DNA of 64,000 nucleotides from Alphaproteobacteria bacterium (GCA_009929265.1 SAAU01000007.1:17071-81070); one strand, 5' to 3'. Positions 32,665-42,954 are shown, numbered from the stretch's first letter. The notes: generated from the letters alone by a model not told the origin. A program made the numbers and translations.

Positions 32665-35600
32665 TATCAACTCCTTTTGGGACAGAGATAAACATTTTCC
32701 GAATCGCCCCTGGTGCCAAAACGCTTAAGGGATTAACTGATACTTCTGGATTTGGGAGAGGTCCTTTAATCGAATAGCTAACAGATAAAAGCCCTCCTCC
32801 TTTTTGAGGCACAAATAAACTTCCAACAAACGGTATTTTTCCAAACAAACTATTCACAGCATAAGCCGGAACAATCGTCCCAATTAAATCTGCTTCGGCG
32901 GAGGAAACAAAACCAGACATTGTAAACCCGACTGCATTTCCGTAGGCCACCGCTTCTGTTATCTTAAGAACATAATCCGGACTTAATTGAAAAGGAACTC
33001 TGGCAGTTTTAAAACTTAATTTATCATTTTGAAAGGCGTCAACAATTCCAATAATCGTTGAGGCCTGCATTAAAAACGACATCTTGGAAAGTTCGTAATC
33101 TTTAATTTTTAACACCCCTTTGAAAGATCCGTCTTTGGCTTGTTTTGCTTTAACAGACAAAACGCCCTTTTGCACACGATTTGAAAATCCGCTTAAAGTT
33201 AAAAGGTTTCCAAAATTCTCAGTTGTTAAAGAAAACTCCCCACTTTTTTCAATCTTCCCAAAGACAGGCACCTGTTTTGCCAAAAGAGAAAGTGTTAACT
33301 TTTTGAAAATATTTCCTTTTAAATGCCCTTTAATTTTAACATTTTGCAAAGGCTCTTGCTCTTTTGCCATTTTTAAATGTGTTAAATTGATATCAAATTC
33401 TTTATCAAAACTTTCCTTGGATGGCGAGGAAGTTTCCTCTTTTTTCTTCTGTTTTTTTGCTTGATGGAAAAAAGAGCTCATATCCAAAAAGTCCCCTTTA
33501 ACAGAGGCTTTCCACCCTTGTTTTTTCTCAAAAGAGGCGGCAAAAGAATTTAATCCTATTTTTACCTTCTTAAAATCAACCCGAAGTTCTTTCGAAAAAG
33601 ACAAAGGAAAACTGCCTTCAATATCAATGCCTTTTTTCTTAAGAGCCTTCTCGGTTTTGAAAGAAATATTTTTCCTTTTTTGAGATTGGAATCCTTTGAA
33701 AGAAAAATCAACACCGAAAGGACGACCTTCCTTTTTTGTGTAAGAAATAAAAGGCAAATCAATATTCGTTTTTGTCAGATTTAATTGAGCCTGAAGCTTC
33801 ATTTCGTTTTTAAATGAATTTTCAACTGTGGCCTTAAAAAGAAGCGGACCTGAAAGAAAATCTTGCGATTGAATCTCTAAAATTTTAGAAATATCTGTTT
33901 CAATAGAAGCCGTGTATTTCGACTTAAAAGTAGATTTTGATGAAAAATTCTCCTCCCATTTAAAAGAGGTTGGAATATTTTGCACCTCTCCTATTCCAGA
34001 TAGAACAAGGCCTTTATTCGTCACTTTTAGAGTATACTTCCCTTTTTCAACAGGTAAAATGGACAGCTTTTTATCCACACTGATGTCAGAAAGATGAGAA
34101 GAAAGCATAACCTCAACATCTTTTTCATCCAAATTTTCCTTTAACGGAAATTTAAGCGTTAAATCAACATCAGCATTTCCGTTTATTTTAGAGCTATCAA
34201 TCCCAAATTCGGATACATACCCCAAAGGCGGCGCATCCACAATTTCTAACACTTTTGAAACAGGCCCCTTAGCCTTAATATTCATAACCGTATGTTCAGC
34301 ATTGCCTTTTAAATCCAAAAATTCAAGCCGTGCATAAGTTAATTGCGCCTCATCAATATGTCCTTCATTTGCTTCAATAAAAACCTTATCTGGATAGAGG
34401 TAAACTTTGGCCTTTGTCTTTTCGACAACAGGCATATCTTCCATATAATGAACCGTCACGCCTTCAGCGTTAACCAAACCATTTAAATCTACTAAATCTT
34501 CCCCTTTAAAGAAGAGTTCAAACTGGCTTTTCGTTAATCTTCCACGAGATAAATTTCTTTTAACCCATTGATGCGCCGTTGTTCCTATGCTCTCTGGCCA
34601 TAAAAGAGGAACTTGAGAGGTTGGCACATTGATTAAAGTGGCTTTTAATAACGTCCTTATTTTTTGCTTATCTTTTGTGTCTAAAAAGGCACCAATGCCT
34701 TTAACATCTACCTCTAATAAAGCCTTTGGCCCATAAAGCAAAATGAAGGATTTATCTATTTTAAGATCTTCTAAAGCTATGGAAAATTCTCCATGTAAAA
34801 AGACCTCTTTTAAATCATATTTATTGCTAATAGGAGCCGGTAAGAAAAGCGAGCCTTCCTTTTCACTCATCAAATCAAAGGAAAATTTTTGAAATCCACT
34901 TCTTGGTTTTTTGAAAAATTGATTAAAATCTATTGTGCCATAGAAGTTGCCTTTAAGAAGAACATCAGCCCCCTGCAACGTATTCACCAGAGAACCGAAG
35001 TAAGACAGATATAAATTTTTAACTTCAGCTGAAAAATCATAAATCCCCTGACGGATATTAAAATCTCCTTGAAGAGAAAAAGTCATAAATTTATTGTTTA
35101 AATAAAGCTCCCCTTCTAAAGAAGTTTCTAAAGTATTTTCCGTTTTTCGTCTGGCCAATAAAGAAACTTTAGGAAAGGCAAAATTGGCTTTTTTCGGCAC
35201 ATCTTCAATAATCAACTCAGCCTCAGAAACGCGGACTTCTTCCAGATAGGTGATTTTATCAAAAAGCCCGCCTAAAGCACCTAAAAAATCAACTTTTCTA
35301 TCTTGATTATCTTCAATTAAAATTTGGAAAAAAGGCCGCTTTAAGATAATTTTTTCAAGGCCAATCTTTCCTTGTAAAAGAGCAAGTGTGCTAACCGTTA
35401 AAACCGTCTTTGGAATGCTTGTTAAAACGGCATCATTTCCTTCAATAATTCCTATATTTTCAAGGCGAATTTCCAAAAACCGCCCTTCTTCAAAGCCCAA
35501 CTCAAGATAGGCATTTTCAATCTCAACGGCATACTCTGAATTTTTGGGCGTCAAAGACTCCGTCAACGTTGGAATTAAAAAATTCACTTGGATAGGCGCC

Positions 35601-35695
35601 ACAGATAGCCGCCAAATCCCAAAAATGAGCGAAACAATCACAAAAGCTGTGAGAATCTCAGCACACTTAAAGGTAAATTTAGCTATCTTTTTCAA
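32651..35695 (-). CDS. AsmA-like / YhdP-family envelope protein
   Basis: A 1014-residue bridge-like protein. One N-terminal transmembrane helix (about 12-32) is followed by a long repetitive beta-rich periplasmic region of the DUF3971/AsmA-C type. The C-terminal segment LSPDYVLKITEAVAYGNAVGFTMSGFVSSAEADLIGTIVPAYAVNSLFGKIP..G is typical of the family. YhdP/TamB-like proteins form grooves that carry phospholipids to the outer membrane. It fits with the mlaA-mlaC genes nearby. It overlaps anmK by 14 bp and follows pit at 12 bp in one operon. Confidence 0.85.
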   Translation of the reverse strand: MKKIAKFTFKCAEILTAFVIVSLIFGIWRLSVAPIQVNFLIPTLTESLTPKNSEYAVEIENAYLELGFEEGRFLEIRLENIGIIEGNDAVLTSIPKTVLTVSTLALLQGKIGLEKIILKRPFFQILIEDNQDRKVDFLGALGGLFDKITYLEEVRVSEAELIIEDVPKKANFAFPKVSLLARRKTENTLETSLEGELYLNNKFMTFSLQGDFNIRQGIYDFSAEVKNLYLSYFGSLVNTLQGADVLLKGNFYGTIDFNQFFKKPRSGFQKFSFDLMSEKEGSLFLPAPISNKYDLKEVFLHGEFSIALEDLKIDKSFILLYGPKALLEVDVKGIGAFLDTKDKQKIRTLLKATLINVPTSQVPLLWPESIGTTAHQWVKRNLSRGRLTKSQFELFFKGEDLVDLNGLVNAEGVTVHYMEDMPVVEKTKAKVYLYPDKVFIEANEGHIDEAQLTYARLEFLDLKGNAEHTVMNIKAKGPVSKVLEIVDAPPLGYVSEFGIDSSKINGNADVDLTLKFPLKENLDEKDVEVMLSSHLSDISVDKKLSILPVEKGKYTLKVTNKGLVLSGIGEVQNIPTSFKWEENFSSKSTFKSKYTASIETDISKILEIQSQDFLSGPLLFKATVENSFKNEMKLQAQLNLTKTNIDLPFISYTKKEGRPFGVDFSFKGFQSQKRKNISFKTEKALKKKGIDIEGSFPLSFSKELRVDFKKVKIGLNSFAASFEKKQGWKASVKGDFLDMSSFFHQAKKQKKKEETSSPSKESFDKEFDINLTHLKMAKEQEPLQNVKIKGHLKGNIFKKLTLSLLAKQVPVFGKIEKSGEFSLTTENFGNLLTLSGFSNRVQKGVLSVKAKQAKDGSFKGVLKIKDYELSKMSFLMQASTIIGIVDAFQNDKLSFKTARVPFQLSPDYVLKITEAVAYGNAVGFTMSGFVSSAEADLIGTIVPAYAVNSLFGKIPFVGSLFVPQKGGGLLSVSYSIKGPLPNPEVSVNPLSVLAPGAIRKMFISVPKGVDNEEN

Positions 35696-35707
35696 ACCTA
35701 TCTCCTT

Positions 35708-36751
35708 TTAAACAGAAAGTTGAAAGACATTTGCCATAAAAAATAATGCCACAAAACACAGTATCATAGCAACAAATGGAGAAATAATCCAGCCCCTCAT
35801 AATTCGCAAAACTTCTTTATATTTTAAGCCTTTTGTCCCTTTGCTTAAAGAAACCCCAATAATGGCCCCAATAATGGCTTCCGAATTTGAAACAGGAACA
35901 AGAGGAAAGGTTGGAAGATTCATTTTTAATAAAAGTTGTTGAAGGGAAACAGAGGAAAACAAAAATAACACAATCCCTTGAGAGGCCACGATAACAAAGG
36001 CATCTAAGCTTGTCATTTTTAATAAATCGCCGCCAATAGTTTGAACGACTCGCTTTGAAAATGTATATACCCCAACGGCCATTGCAGAAGCCCCAAGAAA
36101 AAAGAGCTGTTGCAACGGGCTAATTTCATAGCCAAACAAGACAAACTTTTGAAACGGATTTGCAAAAAGAAATGGCCCCATTACATTTGGAATATTGTTC
36201 GCCCCAACAGCGTAGGCGGCAAACATCCCCACAATAAGCAACCCGAGTCGCAAATAGGCGTCGACATAAAGAATAGGGATTGGGCGTTTATAGAGATAAA
36301 ATCTTAACGCCTTCATCAACAAAAAAGCCATCATCCCTGCCAAAAATGGACTTAAAATCCAAGCGATAAAAATCTTACTCATGACCAAAGTAGGTAAAGA
36401 AAACTGGTTGTATAAGTTCCATCCCAAAAAGCTTCCAACAATGGCTTGAGTTGAAGAGACGGGAATTCCTGCTTTCGTCATCATAAAAAGGGCAACAGCC
36501 GCCGAAAAAGCAATCGTGAAAGCTCCCGCAAGACCTTTCACCTGTCCCAAACCAGCCATTGTTTCTGCCGTCCCAGAGGCAGAGAAAAAAGCCCCTAAAA
36601 TAAGGCATAGAGAAGTTAAAAAAGCTGCTTTTTTAAAGGAGACCATATGGGTTCCTAAAGCCGTCCCAAAAATATTTCCGAGCTGATTGGCTCCTAAAGC
36701 CCACCCTAAAAACAGGCCGCTTGATAAATAAAACAGAACGCTTATTTCCAT
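35708..36751 (-). CDS. pit: PiT-family inorganic phosphate transporter
   Basis: Membrane symporter for phosphate (metal-phosphate complex), 347 residues with about 9-10 helices. Family motifs are GANQLGNIFGTALG near the N-terminus and GANNIPNVMGP in the middle (the duplicated GANDxAN signature), plus GIPVSSTQAIVGSFLGW. It is shorter than E. coli PitA and is the compact form usually paired with a DUF47 protein. Its start overlaps the stop of the DUF47 gene by one base. It is co-transcribed with prfB and mrcA upstream. Confidence 0.9.
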   Translation of the reverse strand: MEISVLFYLSSGLFLGWALGANQLGNIFGTALGTHMVSFKKAAFLTSLCLILGAFFSASGTAETMAGLGQVKGLAGAFTIAFSAAVALFMMTKAGIPVSSTQAIVGSFLGWNLYNQFSLPTLVMSKIFIAWILSPFLAGMMAFLLMKALRFYLYKRPIPILYVDAYLRLGLLIVGMFAAYAVGANNIPNVMGPFLFANPFQKFVLFGYEISPLQQLFFLGASAMAVGVYTFSKRVVQTIGGDLLKMTSLDAFVIVASQGIVLFLFSSVSLQQLLLKMNLPTFPLVPVSNSEAIIGAIIGVSLSKGTKGLKYKEVLRIMRGWIISPFVAMILCFVALFFMANVFQLSV

Positions 36752-37419
36752 TAAATAATCCTTTTCATTGCAAAGATAACAAGCGAGTCGGAAACGTCTT
36801 CTGAAAAATCGGAAAGCGATTCGATTTGTTCCACAAAATCTTTTAGCTGACGTTTTTGGGAAAGCTCCAACGTCTTCTTTTCAAAAAGAGCTTGCTTCAT
36901 TTTAAAAGCCAATTCATCGACAGCTTTTTCAAAATAAGAAACCTTATGAATGAAATTTTCAACCTGATAGGGATTTACAAAAAAGCTTCTGGCCGACAAA
37001 ACCAAAGATTCGACAGCTTTAACACTTTTTTCAACTAATTCTGAAAATTCTTCCTTTTTAAAAGGAGTGAAATCGGGAAGTTCAATAGCCATAGAATCCA
37101 AAATTTTTTCATATTGATTGATAATTTTATCTGATTTTTCAAGCAATCGAAGGACATCTGATCTGGCTTCTGGCAATAAAGTATAACGGTAAATACTGGC
37201 CTCTATTGAACGACGTAGTTGATCGTTTCTGCGTTCTAATTTTCTAGTTTTTTCAAGCAATTCAAAAAGAATTTCTTTCTTTTTTGCCCCTTTATATTTT
37301 TCCATCACTTCTTCAAACAATAAGCCTGCTTTTGAAAGATTATCAAAAAATTCGGTCACATATCCGTTTAGCTCATTTGTCTTTTTAAAAAGAGTTATAT
37401 CCTTAAATGAATCAAACAT
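36751..37419 (-). CDS. DUF47 (PhoU-like) protein paired with the phosphate transporter
   Basis: All-helical 222-residue protein of the TIGR00153/DUF47 family, related to PhoU. Such genes nearly always neighbour PiT transporters and are thought to modulate them. Typical features are helices with metal-binding acidic positions (EYFEKAVDELAFKMKQALFE-like pattern, LSDFSEDVSDSL). It overlaps prfB by 8 bp upstream and pit by 1 bp downstream, so it is tightly coupled. Confidence 0.85.
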   Translation of the reverse strand: MFDSFKDITLFKKTNELNGYVTEFFDNLSKAGLLFEEVMEKYKGAKKKEILFELLEKTRKLERRNDQLRRSIEASIYRYTLLPEARSDVLRLLEKSDKIINQYEKILDSMAIELPDFTPFKKEEFSELVEKSVKAVESLVLSARSFFVNPYQVENFIHKVSYFEKAVDELAFKMKQALFEKKTLELSQKRQLKDFVEQIESLSDFSEDVSDSLVIFAMKRII

Positions 37420-38530
37420 TTTCTTCCTCCAATCCTTTTATTTTCAAAGAAAGAGCTCCTTGTAAAAAGGCATCAATTTCCCCGTCCAATACCCCCGAGG
37501 TATCGCTCGTTTCAATATTCGTTCTTAAATCCTTCACCAACTGATAAGGCTGCAACACATAAGATCTGATTTGATGTCCCCATCCAATGTCAGATTTGGC
37601 GTCTTCAATATTTTTGATTTTTTCTTCTTTAATTTTCATCTCACGTTCATAAAGACGGGCTTTCAACATCTCCCATGCGGTTGCTTTATTTTGAAATTGA
37701 GAGCGTTGATTTTGGCATTGAACAACAATCCCTGTTGGATTATGTGTGATTCGAATGGCCGAATCGGTTTTGTTAATATGTTGCCCGCCGGCCCCAGAAG
37801 AACGATAGGTATCGATTCGGCACTCTTCCTCTTTTATTTCTACCTGTATCGAGTCGTCTAAAACAGGATATACCCAAAGAGACGCAAAACTTGTATGGCG
37901 TCTCGCGTTCGAGTCGAATGGTGAAATCCGAACCAGCCGATGAACACCGCTTTCAGTTTTAAGCCACCCATAAGCTTGATAACCCAAAATCTTTATCGTG
38001 ACTGATTTTAATCCCGCTTCATCGCCTGGTGTTTCATCAACATATTCAACCTTAAACCCTTTTTTAGCGGCATATCTTGTATACATCCGAAGAAGCATTT
38101 CCGCCCAATCTTGGGCTTCCGTCCCTCCGGCCCCTGCATGAATTTCAAGATAGCAATCGTTTTTATCCGCCTCCCCTGATAAAAGTAAAGAAAGCGTATA
38201 GGTTTTAGATTTTTCCAAAAGATGCGTTAGATTTTCCTCAATTTCATTCAGCATTTTTTCATCAGATTCTTCTTGAGCCAAATTGGCAAGTTCTTCGGCT
38301 TCTTGAATTTTTAAATTCAGAAACTCGTAGGTTTTTAAATTCTGTTCAATATGAGTCTTTTCACTCATCAACGCTTGCGCTTTTTTAGGATCTTCCCATA
38401 GCGTAGATTCGGCTGTCAAAGCTGTTAATTCTTCCAACCTATTTTTTGACGTCTCATAGTTTAAGAACTTTTCAATCAGATGAAGTTTTTCTTTGTTTTG
38501 TTTTATTAAATTTTCTATTTCAGCTTTCAA
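37412..38530 (-). CDS. prfB: Peptide chain release factor 2
   Basis: Recognises UGA and UAA stops. The 372-residue frame is uninterrupted: the coiled-coil domain 1, the SPF anticodon-like tripeptide (ISPFDSNARRHTSFASL) and the catalytic GGQ (SSGAGGQHINKTDSAIR) are all in one frame. The programmed +1 frameshift found in E. coli is therefore absent. The start is a TTG that overlaps the mrcA stop (TTGA), with GGAGG six bases upstream. This makes termination-coupled re-initiation likely. Confidence 0.96.
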   Translation of the reverse strand: MKAEIENLIKQNKEKLHLIEKFLNYETSKNRLEELTALTAESTLWEDPKKAQALMSEKTHIEQNLKTYEFLNLKIQEAEELANLAQEESDEKMLNEIEENLTHLLEKSKTYTLSLLLSGEADKNDCYLEIHAGAGGTEAQDWAEMLLRMYTRYAAKKGFKVEYVDETPGDEAGLKSVTIKILGYQAYGWLKTESGVHRLVRISPFDSNARRHTSFASLWVYPVLDDSIQVEIKEEECRIDTYRSSGAGGQHINKTDSAIRITHNPTGIVVQCQNQRSQFQNKATAWEMLKARLYEREMKIKEEKIKNIEDAKSDIGWGHQIRSYVLQPYQLVKDLRTNIETSDTSGVLDGEIDAFLQGALSLKIKGLEEENV

Positions 38531-40920
38531 TAAAGGCCTCCAACACTTGGACTATTTTCGTTTGTTTCTATTTCTGCCCCAACAACGGGCGTGGCATGTG
38601 TTAAATCTGTGCCTTCTTTAAAGGCCTCAACAACCACATCTTTTTCGCCCACAGCTACTGGTTTCCCTGTCTTATAATTAACACGCACAAATTTAACCCC
38701 TTGCGGTACACGGAAAGGAACCGCCGGTTTTAAGGCCAACGCCTTTTTCATAAAAGAGCCAAAAATCGGGGCTGCAACACCGCCACCTGTTCCCCGCCAG
38801 CCTAAGCTTTTTGGCGTATCAAATCCAACCATAACCCCAACAACCAAATCAGGGGAAAACCCAATAAACCAAGCATCTTTATTATCCGCAGAGGTTCCTG
38901 TTTTTCCAGCCAACGCAACCCCTTTCATTTTCACATGTCGTCCTGATCCACGTTCCACAACACCGGTTAAAATATTCACCATTTGATAAGCTGTCACAGG
39001 ATTTTCAACTTGAATTGTGTTTTCAATCAGTTTGGGCAACTCTTGAGCGGATGCTTCTTCTCCCTGACAATTTAGACACTCTTTTCTATCTTGCTTATAG
39101 ATTGTTTTTCCGGATCTATCTTGAATTCTATCAATAAAGCTCGGCTCTATCTTCTTTCCGCCATTAACAATCATTCCATAAGCCGTTGCCATGCGAAGCA
39201 AAGTCGTTTCTGTTGTTCCTAAAGCAGAAGAAAGACCCAGATTTAAATGCTCGTTAATACCAAATTTACGGGCATATTTTGCAACTTTTCTCATTCCAAT
39301 AGCTCTTGCCAAACGCACTGTCATCAAATTTCGTGACTTTTCAAGCCCGATTCGAAGCGTCGTTGGGCCATAAAAAACTTTGCTATAATTCTTTGGTTTC
39401 CACTTCGGCATTCCTTGGCCTTGGCTTAATACAATAGGGGCATCCAAAATCAAACTTGAAGGGGTATAACCCGAATCCAATGCCGCCATATACACAAAAG
39501 GCTTAATGGAAGAACCTGGCTGCCGTAAGGCTTGAGTGGCTCTATTAAATTGACTTTGCTTAAAAGAAAACCCTCCCACAAGAGATAAGACCCGTCCTGT
39601 ATGCGGATCCAACACAATCATTGAACCGTTTATTTCTGGATATTGTTGCAACAGATAAACAGAGTGAATTTCATCATTTTGGTTTTCTTTTTGAACAACA
39701 ATCACATCCCCTGGCTTAAAGTATTTTCCAGCCTCAATACTGCCTTTTTTCCGTTCAGAAAAAGGAGCAATCCATCTATAGTATTTTTCAGGAACAACCC
39801 CTCGTTCCTCATTTGAAAAGGCGATATTTAACTTATCCCCTATAGCCGTTAAAACAAGAGCTTTTTGCCAATCTGACGGATAAAAAGAAGGCATTTCAAC
39901 TTTCTCTAACAGCGTATTTATTTCTTCGTCTGTCATGAGATCTACATGCCCTAACACCCCACGATAGCCATGTTTTTTATCATAGGCCAAAATTCCTTTA
40001 CGAAATGCTTTTGTAGCTATTTCTTGGAAATTTGGACGCATAGAAGTTCGAACGGAAAGCCCCCCTTGATAAAGAGAATCGGATCCAAACATATCGGTCA
40101 CTTGCCGTCTAACTTCTTCTGAAAAATATTTGGCATAGCGAACCTGTTCCTCTTTATCCCTCATGTGAATAACAATATCTTCTTGTATAGCTTGCTTTAA
40201 TTCTTCCTTGGAAATATAGCCATCTTCAAACATTCTTTCTAAAACCCAATTTCGTCTTGAAAGGGCGCGCTGTTTATGTTTCAAGGGATTATAATTGTTT
40301 GGCGCCTTTGGAAGGGCCGCTAAAAACGCTTTTTCCCCTAATGTTAATTCATCTAAGGATTTATCAAAATAATTAAGAGCAGCCGAAGCCACGCCATAGG
40401 AACGAGACCCTAAATAAATCTCATTTAAATAAAGTTCTAAAATATGTTTTTTAGAAAAGGCTTTTTCTATCCGCATAGCTAAAATAGCTTCCCGTACTTT
40501 TCTAGAAAGCGAACGTTCACTACTTAGCAGAAAATTCTTTGCCACCTGTTGCGTAATCGTCGAGCCGCCCTCCATTCTTCGACCTAAATTTTTAAGATTA
40601 ACAAGAACGGCACGCAAAATGCCAATTGGGTCAATTCCATTATGGGTGTAAAATCGTTTATCTTCGGCTGAAATAAAGGCTTGTTTTAGACGTGTCGGAA
40701 TGGAAGTTTCTGGGATAAAAATACGTTTTTCTGTTGCATATTCGGCCAAAAGCTGCCCGTCTTCCGTATAAAGACGTGTTGTAATTAGGGGTTCGTAATT
40801 TGCAAGCTGCATAAAATTAGGTAAATCTTTACTATAATGCATCACCACTAAAGAAATGCCTAAAAAAGCTGCGATACAAAGAACGCAAAATAAACTAAAT
40901 AACGTTGATAAGTATTTCAT
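38527..40920 (-). CDS. mrcA: Penicillin-binding protein 1A (bifunctional glycosyltransferase/transpeptidase)
   Basis: Class A PBP of 797 residues that polymerises and cross-links peptidoglycan. It has an N-terminal membrane anchor (about 7-27), a GT51 domain (AEDKRFYTHNGIDPIGILRA with the catalytic Glu, GGSTITQQVAKNFLL, LYLNEIYLG) and a transpeptidase domain (GSSIKPFVY with the SxxK serine, SRN, KTGTSADNKDAWFIGFSP). An OB-like insert between the domains is present as in PBP1A. It is the first gene of the operon mrcA-prfB-DUF47-pit-asmA-anmK. Confidence 0.96.
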   Translation of the reverse strand: MKYLSTLFSLFCVLCIAAFLGISLVVMHYSKDLPNFMQLANYEPLITTRLYTEDGQLLAEYATEKRIFIPETSIPTRLKQAFISAEDKRFYTHNGIDPIGILRAVLVNLKNLGRRMEGGSTITQQVAKNFLLSSERSLSRKVREAILAMRIEKAFSKKHILELYLNEIYLGSRSYGVASAALNYFDKSLDELTLGEKAFLAALPKAPNNYNPLKHKQRALSRRNWVLERMFEDGYISKEELKQAIQEDIVIHMRDKEEQVRYAKYFSEEVRRQVTDMFGSDSLYQGGLSVRTSMRPNFQEIATKAFRKGILAYDKKHGYRGVLGHVDLMTDEEINTLLEKVEMPSFYPSDWQKALVLTAIGDKLNIAFSNEERGVVPEKYYRWIAPFSERKKGSIEAGKYFKPGDVIVVQKENQNDEIHSVYLLQQYPEINGSMIVLDPHTGRVLSLVGGFSFKQSQFNRATQALRQPGSSIKPFVYMAALDSGYTPSSLILDAPIVLSQGQGMPKWKPKNYSKVFYGPTTLRIGLEKSRNLMTVRLARAIGMRKVAKYARKFGINEHLNLGLSSALGTTETTLLRMATAYGMIVNGGKKIEPSFIDRIQDRSGKTIYKQDRKECLNCQGEEASAQELPKLIENTIQVENPVTAYQMVNILTGVVERGSGRHVKMKGVALAGKTGTSADNKDAWFIGFSPDLVVGVMVGFDTPKSLGWRGTGGGVAAPIFGSFMKKALALKPAVPFRVPQGVKFVRVNYKTGKPVAVGEKDVVVEAFKEGTDLTHATPVVGAEIETNENSPSVGGLY

Positions 40921-40964
40921 TGGCCTCTATCCTTTTGTCTTAAGATATAGATTTTTTTAAAATG

Positions 40965-40993
40965 TTGCAATGATAAAGAACACTCTTTAGAAT
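40965..40993 (+). promoter_or_regulatory. Promoter for dtd-murA
   Basis: TTGCAA (40965-40970), 17 bp, TAGAAT (40988-40993) in the gap divergent from mrcA. Confidence 0.55.
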
Positions 40994-41071
40994 AATGAAA
41001 CTTAAAAAAAGAACGAAACGGGCCTTTTTTTTGAAAAGAAAAGGGAGTTTTAAAAAATTAAGGAGAAAAAG

Positions 41072-41524
41072 ATGAGAGCTCTTGTGCAACGAGTCTCTTC
41101 TGCAAAAGTGGAAGTCAAAGGAAAAACAGTTGGACAAATTAAAGCTGGTCTATGTGTTTTTATTGGTGTTTGTCCGACAGATACGCAAAAAGAAATCACA
41201 TGGATGGCCAAAAAACTTGCAACACTTCGGATTTTTGAAGATGAAAATGAAAAAATGAATCTTTCTATCCAAGATATTGAAGGAAGCTTTTTAATTGTTT
41301 CTCAATTTACCTTATACGCGGATTGTTCTAAGGGATGTCGTCCCTCCTTTTTAAAGGGAGGCGATATTTCTTACGCCAAGAAAATTTATACCCTTTTTCT
41401 AGAGGAGCTTCAAAAATATAACCGCCCCATTGAAACAGGAGTTTTCCAAGAAACAATGCAAGTTTCCTTAAAAAATGAAGGCCCTTCAACCTTTCATATT
41501 GAAACACCTCCTTCAAAATGCTAA
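41072..41524 (+). CDS. dtd: D-aminoacyl-tRNA deacylase (DTD)
   Basis: Removes D-amino acids (and glycine) mischarged on tRNA. It has 150 residues. The N-terminus MRALVQRVSSAKVEV and the catalytic SQFTLYADCSKGCRPSF are typical. The cross-subunit Gly-cisPro motif appears as NEGPST where GPVT is usual. AAGGAG precedes the ATG. It begins a rightward unit with a small ORF and murA. Confidence 0.95.
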   Translation: MRALVQRVSSAKVEVKGKTVGQIKAGLCVFIGVCPTDTQKEITWMAKKLATLRIFEDENEKMNLSIQDIEGSFLIVSQFTLYADCSKGCRPSFLKGGDISYAKKIYTLFLEELQKYNRPIETGVFQETMQVSLKNEGPSTFHIETPPSKC

Positions 41525-41554
41525 TCTGTCTTCCGAAAGAATAAGGATGTTTAG

Positions 41555-41689
41555 ATGAAAAAACCAGATAAAGCTTCCCTCAGGGAAGAAAAAGCTTTGA
41601 AAAAATTCGAAAAAGAGGCCACTCTTTTAAAAAGAAACCTTCTTTTGAGAAAAGAACAAAAACAGGAGATTAAAAATGGAAAAGCTTAA
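41555..41689 (+). CDS. 44-residue basic coiled protein between dtd and murA
   Basis: Short frame (ATG 41555 to TAA 41687-41689) with AAGGA seven bases upstream. The product is highly charged and helical ([17 protein letters not shown]..., Lys/Glu/Leu heptad-like). It overlaps the murA start by 14 bp, and the murA ribosome-binding site (AGGAG) lies inside it. That layout suggests a translated leader coupled to murA. It could also be chance. I know no named family. Confidence 0.5.
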   Translation: MKKPDKASLREEKALKKFEKEATLLKRNLLLRKEQKQEIKNGKA

Positions 41690-42935
41690 AATTGTCGGTG
41701 GACATTGCTTAAATGGAACGATCCATGTTAAAGGGGCAAAAAATGCCGTCCTCCCTTTAATGGCAGCTGGCCTTTTGACAAGCGATAAGCTCACACTTAA
41801 TAATGTTCCCCATTTGGCAGACATTATCAATATGAATAAATTGTTATCTACTTTAGGATCTGATGTCTCTCAAGAGGAAAATAGTCTTACAATTCAATCA
41901 GATAATATTCAAAATTTTACAGCCCCCTATGAACTTGTTTCACAAATGAGGGCTTCTTTTTTGGTTTTAGGACCTTTGCTTGCCCGCTTTGGAAAAGCCA
42001 ATGTCACGTTGCCGGGAGGGTGTTCTATCGGTTCAAGACCTGTTGATTTGCATTTAACAGCTTTAGAGCAACTTGGGGCTAAAATTAAAATTGAAAACGG
42101 ACTTATTTACGCCTCAGTTGAAGGAAAGCTTAAGGGATGCTCTATTACCTTTCCAAAGCAAACCGTTGGGGGAACACAAAACATTCTTATGGCTGCAACT
42201 TTAGCCGAAGGAATCACCGTTTTAAATAATGTTGCCATGGAACCAGAATGTGCGGATTTGGCACACTGTCTCAACGCCATGGGGGCAAAAATTTCGGGTA
42301 TTGGAACTCCTCAATTAACCATCGAAGGGGTTGAAACCCTTCATGGCGCGACACATAACGTCATTGGGGATAGAATTGAGGCAGCCACTTACGCTGTCGC
42401 GGCGGCCATCACACATGGGAAAATTTATATCACAGGGTGTCCTCTTTCTTATTTAAGCTCTGTCGGCGAACATCTTATTGAAGCGGGGGTTCAAATCAAA
42501 GAAACCAAAGACGGCTTTATCTCAGATGCCACAGATTCTGTCCTTGTCGGAACGGATATGATGACCGAGGTTTATCCTGGCTTTCCAACGGATGTGCAAG
42601 CCCAATTTATGGCTTTAATGTCGACAGCCTATGGCGCCTCTATGATTACAGAGACGATTTTTGAAAATAGGTTTATGCATGTGCCAGAGCTTAAACGTAT
42701 GGGTGCAAATATCACTATTCATGGAAAATCATCTGCCATTGTTCGGGGATCTCAACACCTTTCTGGCGCCCCCGTTATGGCTACCGATTTAAGAGGATCT
42801 GTTGCTTTGGTTTTGGCCGCTTTGGCCGCCAGAGGAGAAACCACAATCTCTCGCATCTATCATTTAGATAGAGGCTATGACGCCTTAGAAGATAAGCTCC
42901 GCTCTTGTGGCGCCGAAATCAAACGCGTTAAATAA
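41676..42935 (+). CDS. murA: UDP-N-acetylglucosamine 1-carboxyvinyltransferase
   Basis: First committed step of peptidoglycan precursor synthesis: adds enolpyruvate to UDP-GlcNAc. It has 419 residues with the double EPSP-synthase-like fold. [16 protein letters not shown] is at the N-terminus. The catalytic loop cysteine lies in [16 protein letters not shown], and the conserved DRIEAATY follows. The cysteine predicts fosfomycin sensitivity at this enzyme. It ends at a strong terminator. Confidence 0.97.
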   Translation: MEKLKIVGGHCLNGTIHVKGAKNAVLPLMAAGLLTSDKLTLNNVPHLADIINMNKLLSTLGSDVSQEENSLTIQSDNIQNFTAPYELVSQMRASFLVLGPLLARFGKANVTLPGGCSIGSRPVDLHLTALEQLGAKIKIENGLIYASVEGKLKGCSITFPKQTVGGTQNILMAATLAEGITVLNNVAMEPECADLAHCLNAMGAKISGIGTPQLTIEGVETLHGATHNVIGDRIEAATYAVAAAITHGKIYITGCPLSYLSSVGEHLIEAGVQIKETKDGFISDATDSVLVGTDMMTEVYPGFPTDVQAQFMALMSTAYGASMITETIFENRFMHVPELKRMGANITIHGKSSAIVRGSQHLSGAPVMATDLRGSVALVLAALAARGETTISRIYHLDRGYDALEDKLRSCGAEIKRVK

Positions 42936-42954
42936 GATTCCCTTTTAAAAAAAC

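Noticed and set aside
37412..38530. Programmed +1 frameshift in prfB
   Set aside because: The RF2 frame is uninterrupted from the start to the GGQ domain, with no in-frame UGA near the N-terminus.
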